Assembly (NCBI GenBank): GCA_015487535.1 | Contig: WFPN01000083.1 | Span: forward strand, 1 to 8,786 | From: Aquificaceae bacterium | Lineage (GTDB): Bacteria; Aquificota; Aquificia; Aquificales; Aquificaceae | Direction: 5' to 3' | DNA: 8,786 bases | Shown here: one piece after another, positions 1 to 5,866 of the stretch | How positions within the stretch are numbered: position 1 is the first letter of the stretch | Layout: each line of letters opens with the position of its first letter | Notes under the pieces: model-generated | The model's input: the letters and a program-made list of their open reading frames with translations, nothing else | Database searches by the model: none | Told to the model about the DNA's origin: nothing | Translations under genes and position numbers: made by a program

Positions 1-698
1 TCGGGGTAGCGAGGCCGGGAGACTGGGGCGTGGACGTTATGCACTTTAACCTCCACAAGACCTTCTCTACTCCACACGGTGGGGGAGGTCCCGGCAGCGG
101 TCCCGTCGGCGTTTCCGAGAGGCTCAAGCCCTACCTCCCGGTTCCACAGGTTGAGTTCGATGGAGAGAGGTACTACCTGAGCTGGGATGTACCCAAGAGC
201 GTGGGCAAGCTCCTTGGCTTTTATGGGCACTTCGGTATGTGGCTCAGGGCTCTGGCCTACATACTGAGCTACGGAAAGGAGATAGACAAGGTTGCGAAGC
301 ACGCCGTCCTGAACGCGAGGTATCTCAGATACCTGCTGAAGGGCACATTCAACGATCCTTACTCCCACGTTCCCTGTATGCACGAGTTCGTCCTTTCTGC
401 GACGAACCTACTTAAGTACAAGACGAACGCCATGGGCGTTGCTAAGAGACTTCTGGACTACGGGTTTTACGCCCCTACCGTTTACTTTCCACTCATAGTT
501 CGGGAAGCTCTGATGATAGAGCCTACGGAGACCGAAAGTCCTGACACGCTCAGAAAGTTCGCAGATGCTTTAAAAAGCATACTCAGGGAAGCAAGAGAAA
601 ATCCGGAAAAACTCAACAAGGCCCCTTTCAAAACGCCCGTTAGGAGGATAAAAGAGGCTGAGGCGAACAGGAAGCCTATATTTAGATACGAACGATGA
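1..698 (+). CDS. gcvPB: Glycine dehydrogenase (decarboxylating) subunit 2, C-terminal part (truncated at left edge)
   Basis: This is the C-terminal half of the P-protein beta subunit of the glycine cleavage system. With subunit 1 it forms the pyridoxal-phosphate enzyme that decarboxylates glycine and passes the aminomethyl group to the lipoyl H-protein. The reading frame is open from the window edge (first full codon at nt 3), so the true start lies outside; about 231 residues are visible of a protein that is normally near 480. The diagnostic motif NLHKTFSTPHGGGGPG is encoded from nt 48. Its lysine (codon 57-59) is the expected PLP Schiff-base residue, and the glycine-rich stretch is the cofactor loop. 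The remainder matches the family's C-terminal domain, including HEFVLSATNLLK and the YAPTVYFPLIV region. An internal GTG at nt 30 is not the start, because conserved sequence continues upstream (VARPGDWGVDVMH). The stop codon overlaps the next gene by 4 bp. Confidence 0.95.
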   Translation, partial: GVARPGDWGVDVMHFNLHKTFSTPHGGGGPGSGPVGVSERLKPYLPVPQVEFDGERYYLSWDVPKSVGKLLGFYGHFGMWLRALAYILSYGKEIDKVAKHAVLNARYLRYLLKGTFNDPYSHVPCMHEFVLSATNLLKYKTNAMGVAKRLLDYGFYAPTVYFPLIVREALMIEPTETESPDTLRKFADALKSILREARENPEKLNKAPFKTPVRRIKEAEANRKPIFRYER

Positions 699-1252
699 GG
701 ACAGCGGAAAAGGAGTGGACCTACGAAGATTACCTGAAACTGAACGACGACAAGAGGTACGAGATTATAGGGGGTAAGCTTATCGTGGCACCCGCATCGA
801 GACCGAGACATCAGAGGGTTTCCAGAAACCTCGAGTTCGCTATCTGGAACTACGTCAGAAGTAAAGAGCTCGGGGAAGTCTTCTACGCCCCTGTTGACGT
901 GGTTTTAGGGGAGAAGTTCGTCCTCCAGCCCGATATAGTCTTCGTATCTAAGGAGCGAGAGGAGATAATAGACGAGGACAGAGCTATATTCGGTCCTCCA
1001 GACCTGGTGGTCGAGGTCGTATCACCTTCAACACTGGGAAGGGACACTCTCGAGAAGAAGGATGTTTACGAGAAGTTTGGAGTTAAAGAGTTCTGGCTCG
1101 TTTACCCGGAGATGAAGTGTGTGGAGGTTCTGGTTTTAAACAAGGAGGGTAAGTACGAGATATACGATGAGGGGTGTACCGGAGAGGGAAAAAGGGAGAT
1201 AAAATCCAAGGTGATAGAAGGGTTTGAGGTAAAGCTGGAGGAAATATTCTAA
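695..1252 (+). CDS. Uma2 family (DUF820) PD-(D/E)XK nuclease-like protein
   Basis: This 185-residue protein has the architecture of the Uma2/DUF820 family, whose fold belongs to the PD-(D/E)XK restriction-endonuclease superfamily; the cellular role of most members is unknown. Visible family landmarks, in order, are TYEDYLKL near residue 9, RYEIIGGKL (Glu23), the HQRVS segment (residues 39-43), LQPDIVFV (Asp80), PDLVVEVVSPST (Glu107) and KKDVYEKFGVKEFWLVYP (Lys121/122). The Asp80 and Glu107 acidic pair is the expected metal site. The lysine directly after the second acidic residue is replaced by valine, as is usual here, so a migrated lysine such as 121 or 122 probably serves. The ATG overlaps the gcvPB stop as ATGA and no good Shine-Dalgarno sequence precedes it, which suggests translational coupling. 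The length is typical and all core motifs are intact. Family assignment is firm; nuclease activity is inferred. Confidence 0.85.
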   Translation: MRTAEKEWTYEDYLKLNDDKRYEIIGGKLIVAPASRPRHQRVSRNLEFAIWNYVRSKELGEVFYAPVDVVLGEKFVLQPDIVFVSKEREEIIDEDRAIFGPPDLVVEVVSPSTLGRDTLEKKDVYEKFGVKEFWLVYPEMKCVEVLVLNKEGKYEIYDEGCTGEGKREIKSKVIEGFEVKLEEIF

Positions 1253-1270
1253 AAAGGGGCAAAAGCCCCG
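1251..1270 (-). terminator. Intrinsic terminator of tpx
   Basis: Read on the minus strand, this is a GGGGC / GCCCC stem with a TTTT loop, followed directly by five T residues. It lies 25 bp beyond the tpx stop codon. The T tract touches the stop codon of the convergent Uma2-family gene (1250-1252). On the plus strand there is no T tract after the stem, so it should act mainly on tpx transcripts. Confidence 0.85.
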
Positions 1271-1275
1271 GCAGA

Positions 1276-1311
1276 GTTCATACCATGGACTTGGTTCATA
1301 CCATGGACTTG
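1276..1311. repeat. Perfect 18-bp tandem duplication across the tpx stop codon
   Basis: Two exact head-to-tail copies of GTTCATACCATGGACTTG occupy 1276-1293 and 1294-1311. The right copy holds the last four sense codons of tpx (Lys-Ser-Met-Val) and its TGA. The left copy lies after the stop in the same frame, because 18 is a multiple of 3, so it carries a second in-frame TGA. The unit also contains the palindrome CCATGG. It looks like a recent duplication, since the copies have not diverged. Confidence 0.95.
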
Positions 1312-1808
1312 AGCTTGTCCATCACCTCGTCGTAGTTGGGCTCCTGGGTTATCTCCGGAACGAGCTGTTTGTAGGCTATCTTACCTTCAGCGTCCACTAT
1401 GAACACGGCCCTCGCCAGGATACCCTTCAGGGCTCCTTCCGCTATAAGAACCCCGTACTTCTCCATGTCCCTGTACCTGAAGTCAGAAGCCACGGTTACG
1501 TTCCCTATGCTGAAGCTCTCACAGAACCTCTTCTCCGCAAAGGGCAGGTCCATAGAAACGACGGTGACATCCACCTTATCCCCTAGGCCCTGAACCATCT
1601 CGTTGAACTTCTTGGTTTCTGTCTCACATACTGGAGTGTCGAGGGAGGGAACCGTTATTATGAGCTGGACTTTACCCTTAGCCCCACCTATCCTCTTCTC
1701 CTGAAGGTCCGTGGTGACAACTACAGCCTCGGGAGCTTCGTCCCCAACGTTCAACGCAGGTCCGACAAGGCTCACTGTATTTCCCTTCAGGGTTACCGTT
1801 TCCGCCAT
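1296..1808 (-). CDS. tpx: Thiol peroxidase (atypical 2-Cys peroxiredoxin)
   Basis: This 170-residue cytoplasmic peroxiredoxin of the Tpx subfamily reduces hydrogen and organic peroxides, using thioredoxin-type donors. The peroxidatic cysteine is Cys61 in PSLDTPVCETET, with the family Thr at position 58. The resolving cysteine is Cys96 in AEKRFCESF, and the 35-residue spacing fits the Tpx intramolecular disulfide. Other Tpx hallmarks are MAETVTLKGN at the N-terminus, MDLPFAEKRFC, the LKGILARAVFIVD segment and LVPEITQEPNY. I chose the ATG at 1808 because it aligns with the usual Tpx start and has a strong GGAGGT seven bases upstream. An upstream in-frame ATG at 1841 would add 11 residues and bury that site inside the gene. 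The gene is monocistronic: it diverges from the tRNA-binding protein gene, converges on the Uma2-family gene and ends in its own terminator. Confidence 0.95.
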   Translation of the reverse strand: MAETVTLKGNTVSLVGPALNVGDEAPEAVVVTTDLQEKRIGGAKGKVQLIITVPSLDTPVCETETKKFNEMVQGLGDKVDVTVVSMDLPFAEKRFCESFSIGNVTVASDFRYRDMEKYGVLIAEGALKGILARAVFIVDAEGKIAYKQLVPEITQEPNYDEVMDKLKSMV

Positions 1809-1813
1809 GATTT

Positions 1814-1825
1814 CCACCTCCTCCT
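1814..1825 (-). promoter_or_regulatory. Ribosome binding site deciding the tpx start
   Basis: The minus strand reads AGGAGGAGGTGG here, with GGAGGT seven bases before the ATG at 1808. It supports that start over the in-frame ATG at 1841. A weak TAGAAT (1840-1845, minus strand) could be the tpx -10 element, but no convincing -35 accompanies it. Confidence 0.8.
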
Positions 1826-1880
1826 GTGGTTTTGTAGCCATTCTATCAGCAAGCCCTGGGCTTTTTGATGTCTTCTGTCA

Positions 1881-1886
1881 TATAAT
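1881..1886 (+). promoter_or_regulatory. Candidate -10 box (TATAAT) for the Trbp111 homologue
   Basis: A consensus TATAAT lies in the divergent tpx/Trbp111 intergenic region, ending 10 bp before the ATG at 1897. There is no clear -35 at 16-18 bp spacing; the nearby TTGATG (1865-1870) is only 10 bp upstream. If the box is used, transcription would begin around 1892-1894 and give an almost leaderless mRNA, which fits the lack of a good Shine-Dalgarno sequence before this gene. Confidence 0.5.
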
Positions 1887-1896
1887 AGTGAGTCCC

Positions 1897-2232
1897 ATGG
1901 AAGAGAAAAACTACGTAGGTATAGAGGACTTCCTAAAGCTGGATCTGAGGCTTGCCAAGGTCCTGGAAGCTGAAAAGGTCGAGGGCTCCGAGAAGCTCCT
2001 GAAGTTAAAGCTCTCCTTAGGAGACGAGGAGAGGACCGTGGTGGCGGGTATAGCCAAGTTTTACTCTCCCGAGGAGCTCGTCGGCAAGAAGATACTCATG
2101 GTGGCAAACCTGAAGCCCAGAAAGATATTCGGGATAGAGTCTCAGGGAATGATACTCGCCCTCTCGGACGGCAACACCATGTCCCTGATAGTCCCGGACA
2201 GGGATCTGAAAGAGGGGGCAAAAGCGAGCTGA
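1897..2232 (+). CDS. Trbp111-like structure-specific tRNA-binding protein (MetRS beta / EMAP-II type OB fold)
   Basis: This 111-residue protein is a single EMAP-II-like tRNA-binding OB fold. It matches the standalone Aquifex aeolicus protein Trbp111 in length and, from memory, in most of its sequence. Trbp111 is a homodimer that recognises the L-shaped fold of tRNA regardless of sequence. The same domain is the C-terminal appendix of many methionyl-tRNA synthetases, so annotation pipelines may call it MetRS beta subunit (metG). Landmarks are GIEDFLKLDLRLAKVL (residues about 8-23), VEGSEKLLKLKLSLGD, ERTVVAGIAKFYSPEELVGK, VANLKPRKIFGIESQGM (the family core) and a C-terminal PDRDLKEGAKAS. I chose ATG 1897 because the family N-terminus MEEK...IGIEDF begins there; the open frame reaches back to 1711 but those codons are antisense to tpx. 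It is followed 8 bp later by an ankyrin gene, so the two may be cotranscribed. Confidence 0.93.
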   Translation: MEEKNYVGIEDFLKLDLRLAKVLEAEKVEGSEKLLKLKLSLGDEERTVVAGIAKFYSPEELVGKKILMVANLKPRKIFGIESQGMILALSDGNTMSLIVPDRDLKEGAKAS

Positions 2233-2240
2233 GATAATCT

Positions 2241-2864
2241 ATGAGGTTTTTCCTTCCGGCCTTGCTGCTTACCGGGTTAGTTCTTTCATCAGAAGATCCC
2301 TTCAGGCTGGTTGAAGAGGGAAAGCTCGACCAACTGAAGCGGTTAGTAAGAGACAGTAAGCAGGAGATCAGGGACTTTGAGGGGGCCACCCTCCTCCATC
2401 ACGCGGCCGAGCTCGGCCGCCTCGAGATAGTCAGGTTCTTACTTGATGAGGGCGCCGATCCGAACACTAGGGACAGGTACAGGGCCACGCCGCTTCACTT
2501 TGCAGCCAACAACGGCCATCTCGAGGTCGTGAAGCTCCTTATAAAGAGCGGGGCGGATGTGAACGCGAAGAATTTAAACGGATGGACTCCCCTCCACCTT
2601 GCGGCGAGGAACGGCTACAGGGATGTGGTTATCCTACTCATAAAACACGGGGCCAAGGTGAATGCGAAGAACGGGGTTGGGCTGACTCCCCTTCACGTGG
2701 CGGCAGCGAACGGACATCTCGACGTGGTCAGGGTACTGGTAGAGAACGGTGCAGATCCCGAGGTCAGGGATGATGAGGGCCTAACCCCCCTTGACCTGGC
2801 TGAGTCTTACGGACACAGGGAGGTAGCGGATTTCCTTAAAGGGCTCAAGCGGGCTCCTCGCTGA
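2241..2864 (+). CDS. Exported ankyrin-repeat protein
   Basis: This 207-residue protein has a short hydrophobic N-terminus, MRFFLPALLLTGLVLSS, that looks like a Sec signal peptide. There is a possible signal peptidase I site near residue 16, or it could be a membrane anchor; the mature part is therefore probably periplasmic. Consecutive 33-residue ankyrin repeats start at residues 45, 78, 111 and 144, with a last partial repeat from 177 to about 203. They carry the TPLH(F/L/V)AA signature and the GAD(V/P)N turn; the first has TLLHHAA. Residues 20-44 look like a degenerate capping repeat. Ankyrin stacks bind proteins; nothing here identifies the partner. The gene starts 8 bp after the Trbp111 homologue, and the only nearby purine-rich element (GAG at 2231-2233) overlaps that gene's stop, so coupled translation is plausible. 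Its 3' end overlaps the convergent GGDEF gene by 20 bp. Confidence 0.9.
   Translation: MRFFLPALLLTGLVLSSEDPFRLVEEGKLDQLKRLVRDSKQEIRDFEGATLLHHAAELGRLEIVRFLLDEGADPNTRDRYRATPLHFAANNGHLEVVKLLIKSGADVNAKNLNGWTPLHLAARNGYRDVVILLIKHGAKVNAKNGVGLTPLHVAAANGHLDVVRVLVENGADPEVRDDEGLTPLDLAESYGHREVADFLKGLKRAPR
2403..2420. repeat. 18-bp perfect palindrome inside the ankyrin gene
   Basis: GCGGCCGAGCTCGGCCGC is its own reverse complement, and 16 of its 18 bases are G or C. It encodes Ala-Ala-Glu-Leu-Gly-Arg within the first ankyrin repeat. In RNA it could fold into a hairpin of up to 7 bp with a 4-base loop. No T tract follows, so it is not an intrinsic terminator. It may be a chance product of codon choice. 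Confidence 0.6.
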
Positions 2865-4116
2865 AGGTGAATACCTCTACCCTGTTTCTACCCCCCTTCT
2901 TAGCAGCGTACAGGGCCTTGTCGGCCATGTTTATGAGAACCTCCTTCTTCAGGCTGTCCCTGGGAACCATGCTCGCAACACCTATGCTCACGGTAACCCT
3001 GTCTGAGACCTTAGATGCCGGATGGGGTATGTTGAGCCTCAGGACGTCCTCCCTTATCCTGTCGGCCACCTTCTTAGCCTGAGAGAGGTCGGTCTCGGGG
3101 AGCACAACAACGAACTCCTCCCCTCCGTACCTGGCGACCAGGTCCATACCCGCCCTCAGATGCCTGCTCAGGGCCTGTGCTATACGCTTCAGACATGCGT
3201 CCCCCTCCAGATGGCCCAGCAGGTCGTTGTAGTTCTTAAAGAAGTCTATGTCTATCATCAGAAGGGATATGGGCCTCTTAGTTCTCTTAGCCCTATCCCA
3301 CTCCCTCCTGAAGTACTCCTCGAACTTGAGCCTGTTGGCGACTCCGGTAAGCCCGTCTATGTAAGATATGTCCCTGAGCTTCCTGTTTAGCTGGTCCGTC
3401 TTCTTCTTCTCTAAGGCCAGAAGCATGGCCAGAAGGAAGTCCCGGCGGATGTGATGCTCCCACAGGTAGCTGACGGGCATACCCATAAGGTTGGCCGAGG
3501 TCAGGAAGAACATGTTGGTTATCAGCCGGTCCAGGGAAGTCCCAACCAGCATGTGATCTACTATTGGGTAGAGGACGGTTACCATAAGGGAGGCAAAGAG
3601 TGCGTAGTAGAACCTCAGGGCAGAGAGGGTGTATGCGTAGAAGACGACGAGCATGAGACCTGCGTAGTAAAGGAACGCCTTCTCCGGGGGCGCAACCGCT
3701 ATCATCACTATTATCCCAAGGCCGGCGATTACCACGAGGAGCGTATGGAGGGTGTGTATGAGCCACTCCTCCCTGATCTTGTAGGTGAGCAGGAAGAAGG
3801 CTATGCCCAGCGGGCATACGATAGCGTACCTTATGGTCCACATGACCTCCTTCTTTTCGGGGAAAACGTAAAAGTCTAGCAGACCGAAGGCGGCGTACAT
3901 GATAACGCCGAGGAGCACCGCGAGCCTTATCTGCCAGATATACTTGGTCAGGTAGTAGTTCAGAAAGGCCTTCTCAATTATGGGGGAGAACCTGAGGTAC
4001 CTGGGGCCTTTCCTCAGCTCCCTCTCTATCTGGGCCTCGTCCCGTATGGTTAGGACTTCAAAGGATCTTTCAAACTCCTCTAATATCTTTCTATCTTCAC
4101 TTTCCTTGTTTTCCAT
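2845..4116 (-). CDS. Membrane-bound diguanylate cyclase (GGDEF domain)
   Basis: This 423-residue protein probably makes cyclic di-GMP from two GTP. Residues 1-60 are charged and cytoplasmic. About six hydrophobic segments follow (roughly 62-84, 96-113, 119-142, 147-163, 167-187 and 200-218), forming a membrane sensor domain I could not assign to a named MASE-type family. A helical linker (about 220-250) leads to the GGDEF domain (about 251-418). That domain carries DGLTGVANR (254-262), the metal-binding DIDFFKNYND (289-298), the active-site GGEEF (331-335) and VTVSIGVAS (375-382). The allosteric inhibitory RxxD motif expected just before the active site is absent: the sequence is RAGMDLVARYGGEEF, with Ala where Arg should be. 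There is no EAL or HD-GYP domain. Its start overlaps the upstream 103-aa gene by 20 bp, and its end overlaps the convergent ankyrin gene by 20 bp. Confidence 0.9.
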   Translation of the reverse strand: MENKESEDRKILEEFERSFEVLTIRDEAQIERELRKGPRYLRFSPIIEKAFLNYYLTKYIWQIRLAVLLGVIMYAAFGLLDFYVFPEKKEVMWTIRYAIVCPLGIAFFLLTYKIREEWLIHTLHTLLVVIAGLGIIVMIAVAPPEKAFLYYAGLMLVVFYAYTLSALRFYYALFASLMVTVLYPIVDHMLVGTSLDRLITNMFFLTSANLMGMPVSYLWEHHIRRDFLLAMLLALEKKKTDQLNRKLRDISYIDGLTGVANRLKFEEYFRREWDRAKRTKRPISLLMIDIDFFKNYNDLLGHLEGDACLKRIAQALSRHLRAGMDLVARYGGEEFVVVLPETDLSQAKKVADRIREDVLRLNIPHPASKVSDRVTVSIGVASMVPRDSLKKEVLINMADKALYAAKKGGRNRVEVFTFSEEPA

Positions 4117-4408
4117 CAGCCAGCTTCTCTCTTATTATCCTCATAAGGTCCTCGTAAACTTCCTTAACCTCCTCTGCGAGCTCCACGAGACTCTTCACCC
4201 CTATGGAGTGGGCCTTCTCGTAGAGGGGCTTTACCTCCTTCTGGAAGTACTCCTCGTACTCCCTCAGATCGAACTCCAGCTCGTCGGGCTCGAGCTCGTC
4301 TATTATGTTGAGGTACTCTTCCCTCCTTATCCTTATGGAGAGCAGGAAGTTCTTGAGCTCCGCCCTTATGTCTCCTCTATCCAGCCCTGCCTTCCTGAAG
4401 TCTGCCAT
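4097..4408 (-). CDS. Hypothetical charged helical protein, 103 aa
   Basis: I do not recognise this protein. It is 103 residues, very rich in Glu, Lys, Arg, Asp and Leu, and has no cysteine, signal peptide or membrane segment, so it is probably a soluble cytoplasmic helical protein. The middle (about residues 38-60, DELEPDELEFDLREYEEYF) is strongly acidic, and the second half (about 68-98) looks like one long amphipathic helix. It is a real gene: it has an ideal AGGAGG seven bases before its ATG, sits 11 bp after the ribBA stop on the same strand, and runs 20 bp into the diguanylate cyclase gene. That overlap suggests coupled expression and perhaps a functional link with the cyclase, but no function can be assigned. 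Confidence 0.8.
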   Translation of the reverse strand: MADFRKAGLDRGDIRAELKNFLLSIRIRREEYLNIIDELEPDELEFDLREYEEYFQKEVKPLYEKAHSIGVKSLVELAEEVKEVYEDLMRIIREKLADGKQGK

Positions 4409-4415
4409 TACAAAA

Positions 4416-4421
4416 CCTCCT
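4416..4421 (-). promoter_or_regulatory. Ribosome binding site of the 103-aa gene, overlapping the ribBA stop
   Basis: The minus strand reads AGGAGG seven bases before the ATG at 4408. Its first two bases are the end of the ribBA TAG stop (4422-4420). This places the small gene in the same transcription unit as ribBA and supports its start. Confidence 0.8.
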
Positions 4422-5631
4422 AAAACATGTGCCCCAGCTTCTTCTTCTTGGTAGAAAGATAGACCCTGTTGTGGGGGGTGGGTTCGATCTTTATGGGAAC
4501 CCTCTCCACTATCTCGAGACCGAAGCCCTCGAGGGCCACTATCTTCCTCGGGTTGTTGGTCATGAGCCTCATCTTTCTCACGCCAAGGTCGAGGAGTATC
4601 TGAACGCCCACACCGTAATCCCTGAGATCCGGCGGGTATCCCAGCTTCTCGTTGGCCTCTACCGTGTCGTAGCCCTTCTCCTGCAGCTCGTAGGCCTTTA
4701 TCTTGTTGGCTATACCTATGCCCCTTCCCTCGTGCCCCAGTATGTAAACGAGAACGCCCTTACCCTCTTTCGATATCATCTCGAGGGCCTTCTCCAGCTG
4801 GGGCCTGCAGTCACACCTCATAGATCTGAAGACGTCTCCCGTTAGGCACTCGGAGTGGACCCTCACGAGAACCGGCTCGTCTTCCCTCCACTCTCCCATC
4901 GTAAGGGCCACCTGCTCCTCACCGGTGAGCTTGTGCCTGTATGCGTGTATCTTGAAGACTCCCCACGGGGTCGGGAGATGGGCAGTGGCCTCCCTCTCAA
5001 CGAGCCTCTCCTTTCTCAGCCTGTACCTTATTAGGTCAGCTATCGTGATTATCTTGAGGTTGTGCTCCCTAGCGAATTCCATCAGGTCCGGGAGCCGCGC
5101 CATCGTCCCGTCTTCCTTCATGATCTCGCATATCACGCCCGCCGGATACAGGCCCGCAAGCTTAGCAAGATCCACCGAGGCCTCGGTGTGGCCGGCTCTC
5201 TCCAGAACCCCACCGGGCCGTGCCTTTAAGGGAAACACGTGCCCCGGCCTTATGAAGTCCGAAGGCTTCGCCTCCGGGCTGATGGCTAGCTTTATGGTCT
5301 TCGCCCTGTCGTAGGCTGATATACCTGTTGTGGTCCCGTGCTTGGGATGGGCGTCTATAGATACGCAGAAGTAAGTTCCCTTCGGGTCGGTGTTCCTGTG
5401 GGCCATGGGGTAAAGGTCGAGCTCCTCACACCTCTCGGGTGTGAGGGAGAGGCATATTAAACCCCTTCCGTACTTGGCCATGAAGTTTATAGCCTCCGGG
5501 GTTACCTTCTCGGCGGCCATAACGAGGTCGCCTTCGTTCTCCCTGTCGGGATCGTCCACAACGATCACCATCTTCCCCTTTTTAATATCCTCTACAGCCT
5601 CCTCGATCGTGTTGAACTTGAACCCTTCCAT
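4420..5631 (-). CDS. ribBA: Bifunctional 3,4-dihydroxy-2-butanone-4-phosphate synthase / GTP cyclohydrolase II
   Basis: This 403-residue fusion supplies both entry substrates of riboflavin synthesis. The N-terminal RibB domain (about 1-203) converts ribulose 5-phosphate into dihydroxybutanone phosphate and formate. It shows DDPDRENEGDLV (26-37, acidic metal/substrate loop), HGTTTGISAYDRA (98-110), RPGHVFPL (128-135) and AGHTEASVDLAKLAG (146-160). The C-terminal RibA domain (about 205-400) opens GTP to the diaminopyrimidine phosphate. It has the zinc cysteines Cys262, Cys273 and Cys275 (HSECLTGDVFRSMRCDC), GHEGRGIG (299-306) and the nucleotide-site TNNPRK (358-363). All key residues are present and the length is typical of RibBA. 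GGAGGT precedes the ATG by seven bases and overlaps the stop of the upstream 68-aa gene. No FMN riboswitch fits upstream: that space is occupied by the 68-aa gene and a 39-bp gap after rpsQ. Confidence 0.97.
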   Translation of the reverse strand: MEGFKFNTIEEAVEDIKKGKMVIVVDDPDRENEGDLVMAAEKVTPEAINFMAKYGRGLICLSLTPERCEELDLYPMAHRNTDPKGTYFCVSIDAHPKHGTTTGISAYDRAKTIKLAISPEAKPSDFIRPGHVFPLKARPGGVLERAGHTEASVDLAKLAGLYPAGVICEIMKEDGTMARLPDLMEFAREHNLKIITIADLIRYRLRKERLVEREATAHLPTPWGVFKIHAYRHKLTGEEQVALTMGEWREDEPVLVRVHSECLTGDVFRSMRCDCRPQLEKALEMISKEGKGVLVYILGHEGRGIGIANKIKAYELQEKGYDTVEANEKLGYPPDLRDYGVGVQILLDLGVRKMRLMTNNPRKIVALEGFGLEIVERVPIKIEPTPHNRVYLSTKKKKLGHMF

Positions 5632-5634
5632 GGC

Positions 5635-5841
5635 TTACCTCCGAAGCTCCTTGACCTTTTCTTTTATAGTTTTCACCGTCTTGTCTATTATGCTCTCCCT
5701 GTACGGAGCCTCCTCAACGATGGTTACCTGCCTCCCCAAGAACTTGCTCGCGGTCCAGTTTATTATCTCTGGGCCCCAGTGGGTGTAAATATGGTCGGCT
5801 ACAATGAAAACAGCCACAACGTAGAGCAGATACCTTACCAT
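5635..5841 (-). CDS. Small membrane-anchored protein, 68 aa, unknown function
   Basis: I do not recognise this protein. Its N-terminus (about residues 3-16, RYLLYVVAVFIVAD) is hydrophobic and looks like a signal anchor. The rest is soluble and ends in a Lys/Glu-rich helix (about 50-68). With one short hydrophobic segment, it is probably tethered to the inner membrane, with the C-terminal part most likely on the periplasmic side. Its TAA stop is part of the GGAGGTAA that serves as the ribBA ribosome binding site, leaving 3 bp between genes, so the two are surely cotranscribed. No Shine-Dalgarno sequence precedes its ATG: the upstream 39 bp are pyrimidine-rich. They are also in frame with the rpsQ stop codon, so no earlier ATG, GTG or TTG is available. 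It could be read from a leaderless transcript or by re-initiation after rpsQ. The start is less certain than the gene. Confidence 0.65.
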   Translation of the reverse strand: MVRYLLYVVAVFIVADHIYTHWGPEIINWTASKFLGRQVTIVEEAPYRESIIDKTVKTIKEKVKELRR

Positions 5842-5866
5842 GAAGTTAAAGATAGGCAGGGAGGAG

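Noticed and set aside
30..32. GTG at nt 30 as the start of gcvPB
   Set aside because: Conserved P-protein sequence continues upstream to the window edge, so the gene is truncated by the window rather than starting there.
1256..1269. The GGGGC/GCCCC hairpin as a terminator for the plus-strand Uma2-family gene
   Set aside because: On the plus strand the stem is followed by GGCAGAG rather than a T tract, so intrinsic termination is supported only for tpx.
1809..1841. Longer tpx start at ATG 1841, adding 11 residues
   Set aside because: The 11 residues have no counterpart in Tpx proteins, and the strong ribosome binding site lies downstream of that ATG and serves 1808.
1711..1896. Upstream extension of the Trbp111 homologue frame, to a 173-aa protein
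   Set aside because: The extra 62 codons are antisense to tpx and to the intergenic region. The family N-terminus begins at ATG 1897.
3293..3841. A 182-codon open frame inside the diguanylate cyclase gene
   Set aside because: It is a shifted-frame shadow of the GGDEF gene; its Pro/His/Arg-rich product resembles nothing known, while the main frame has clear motifs.
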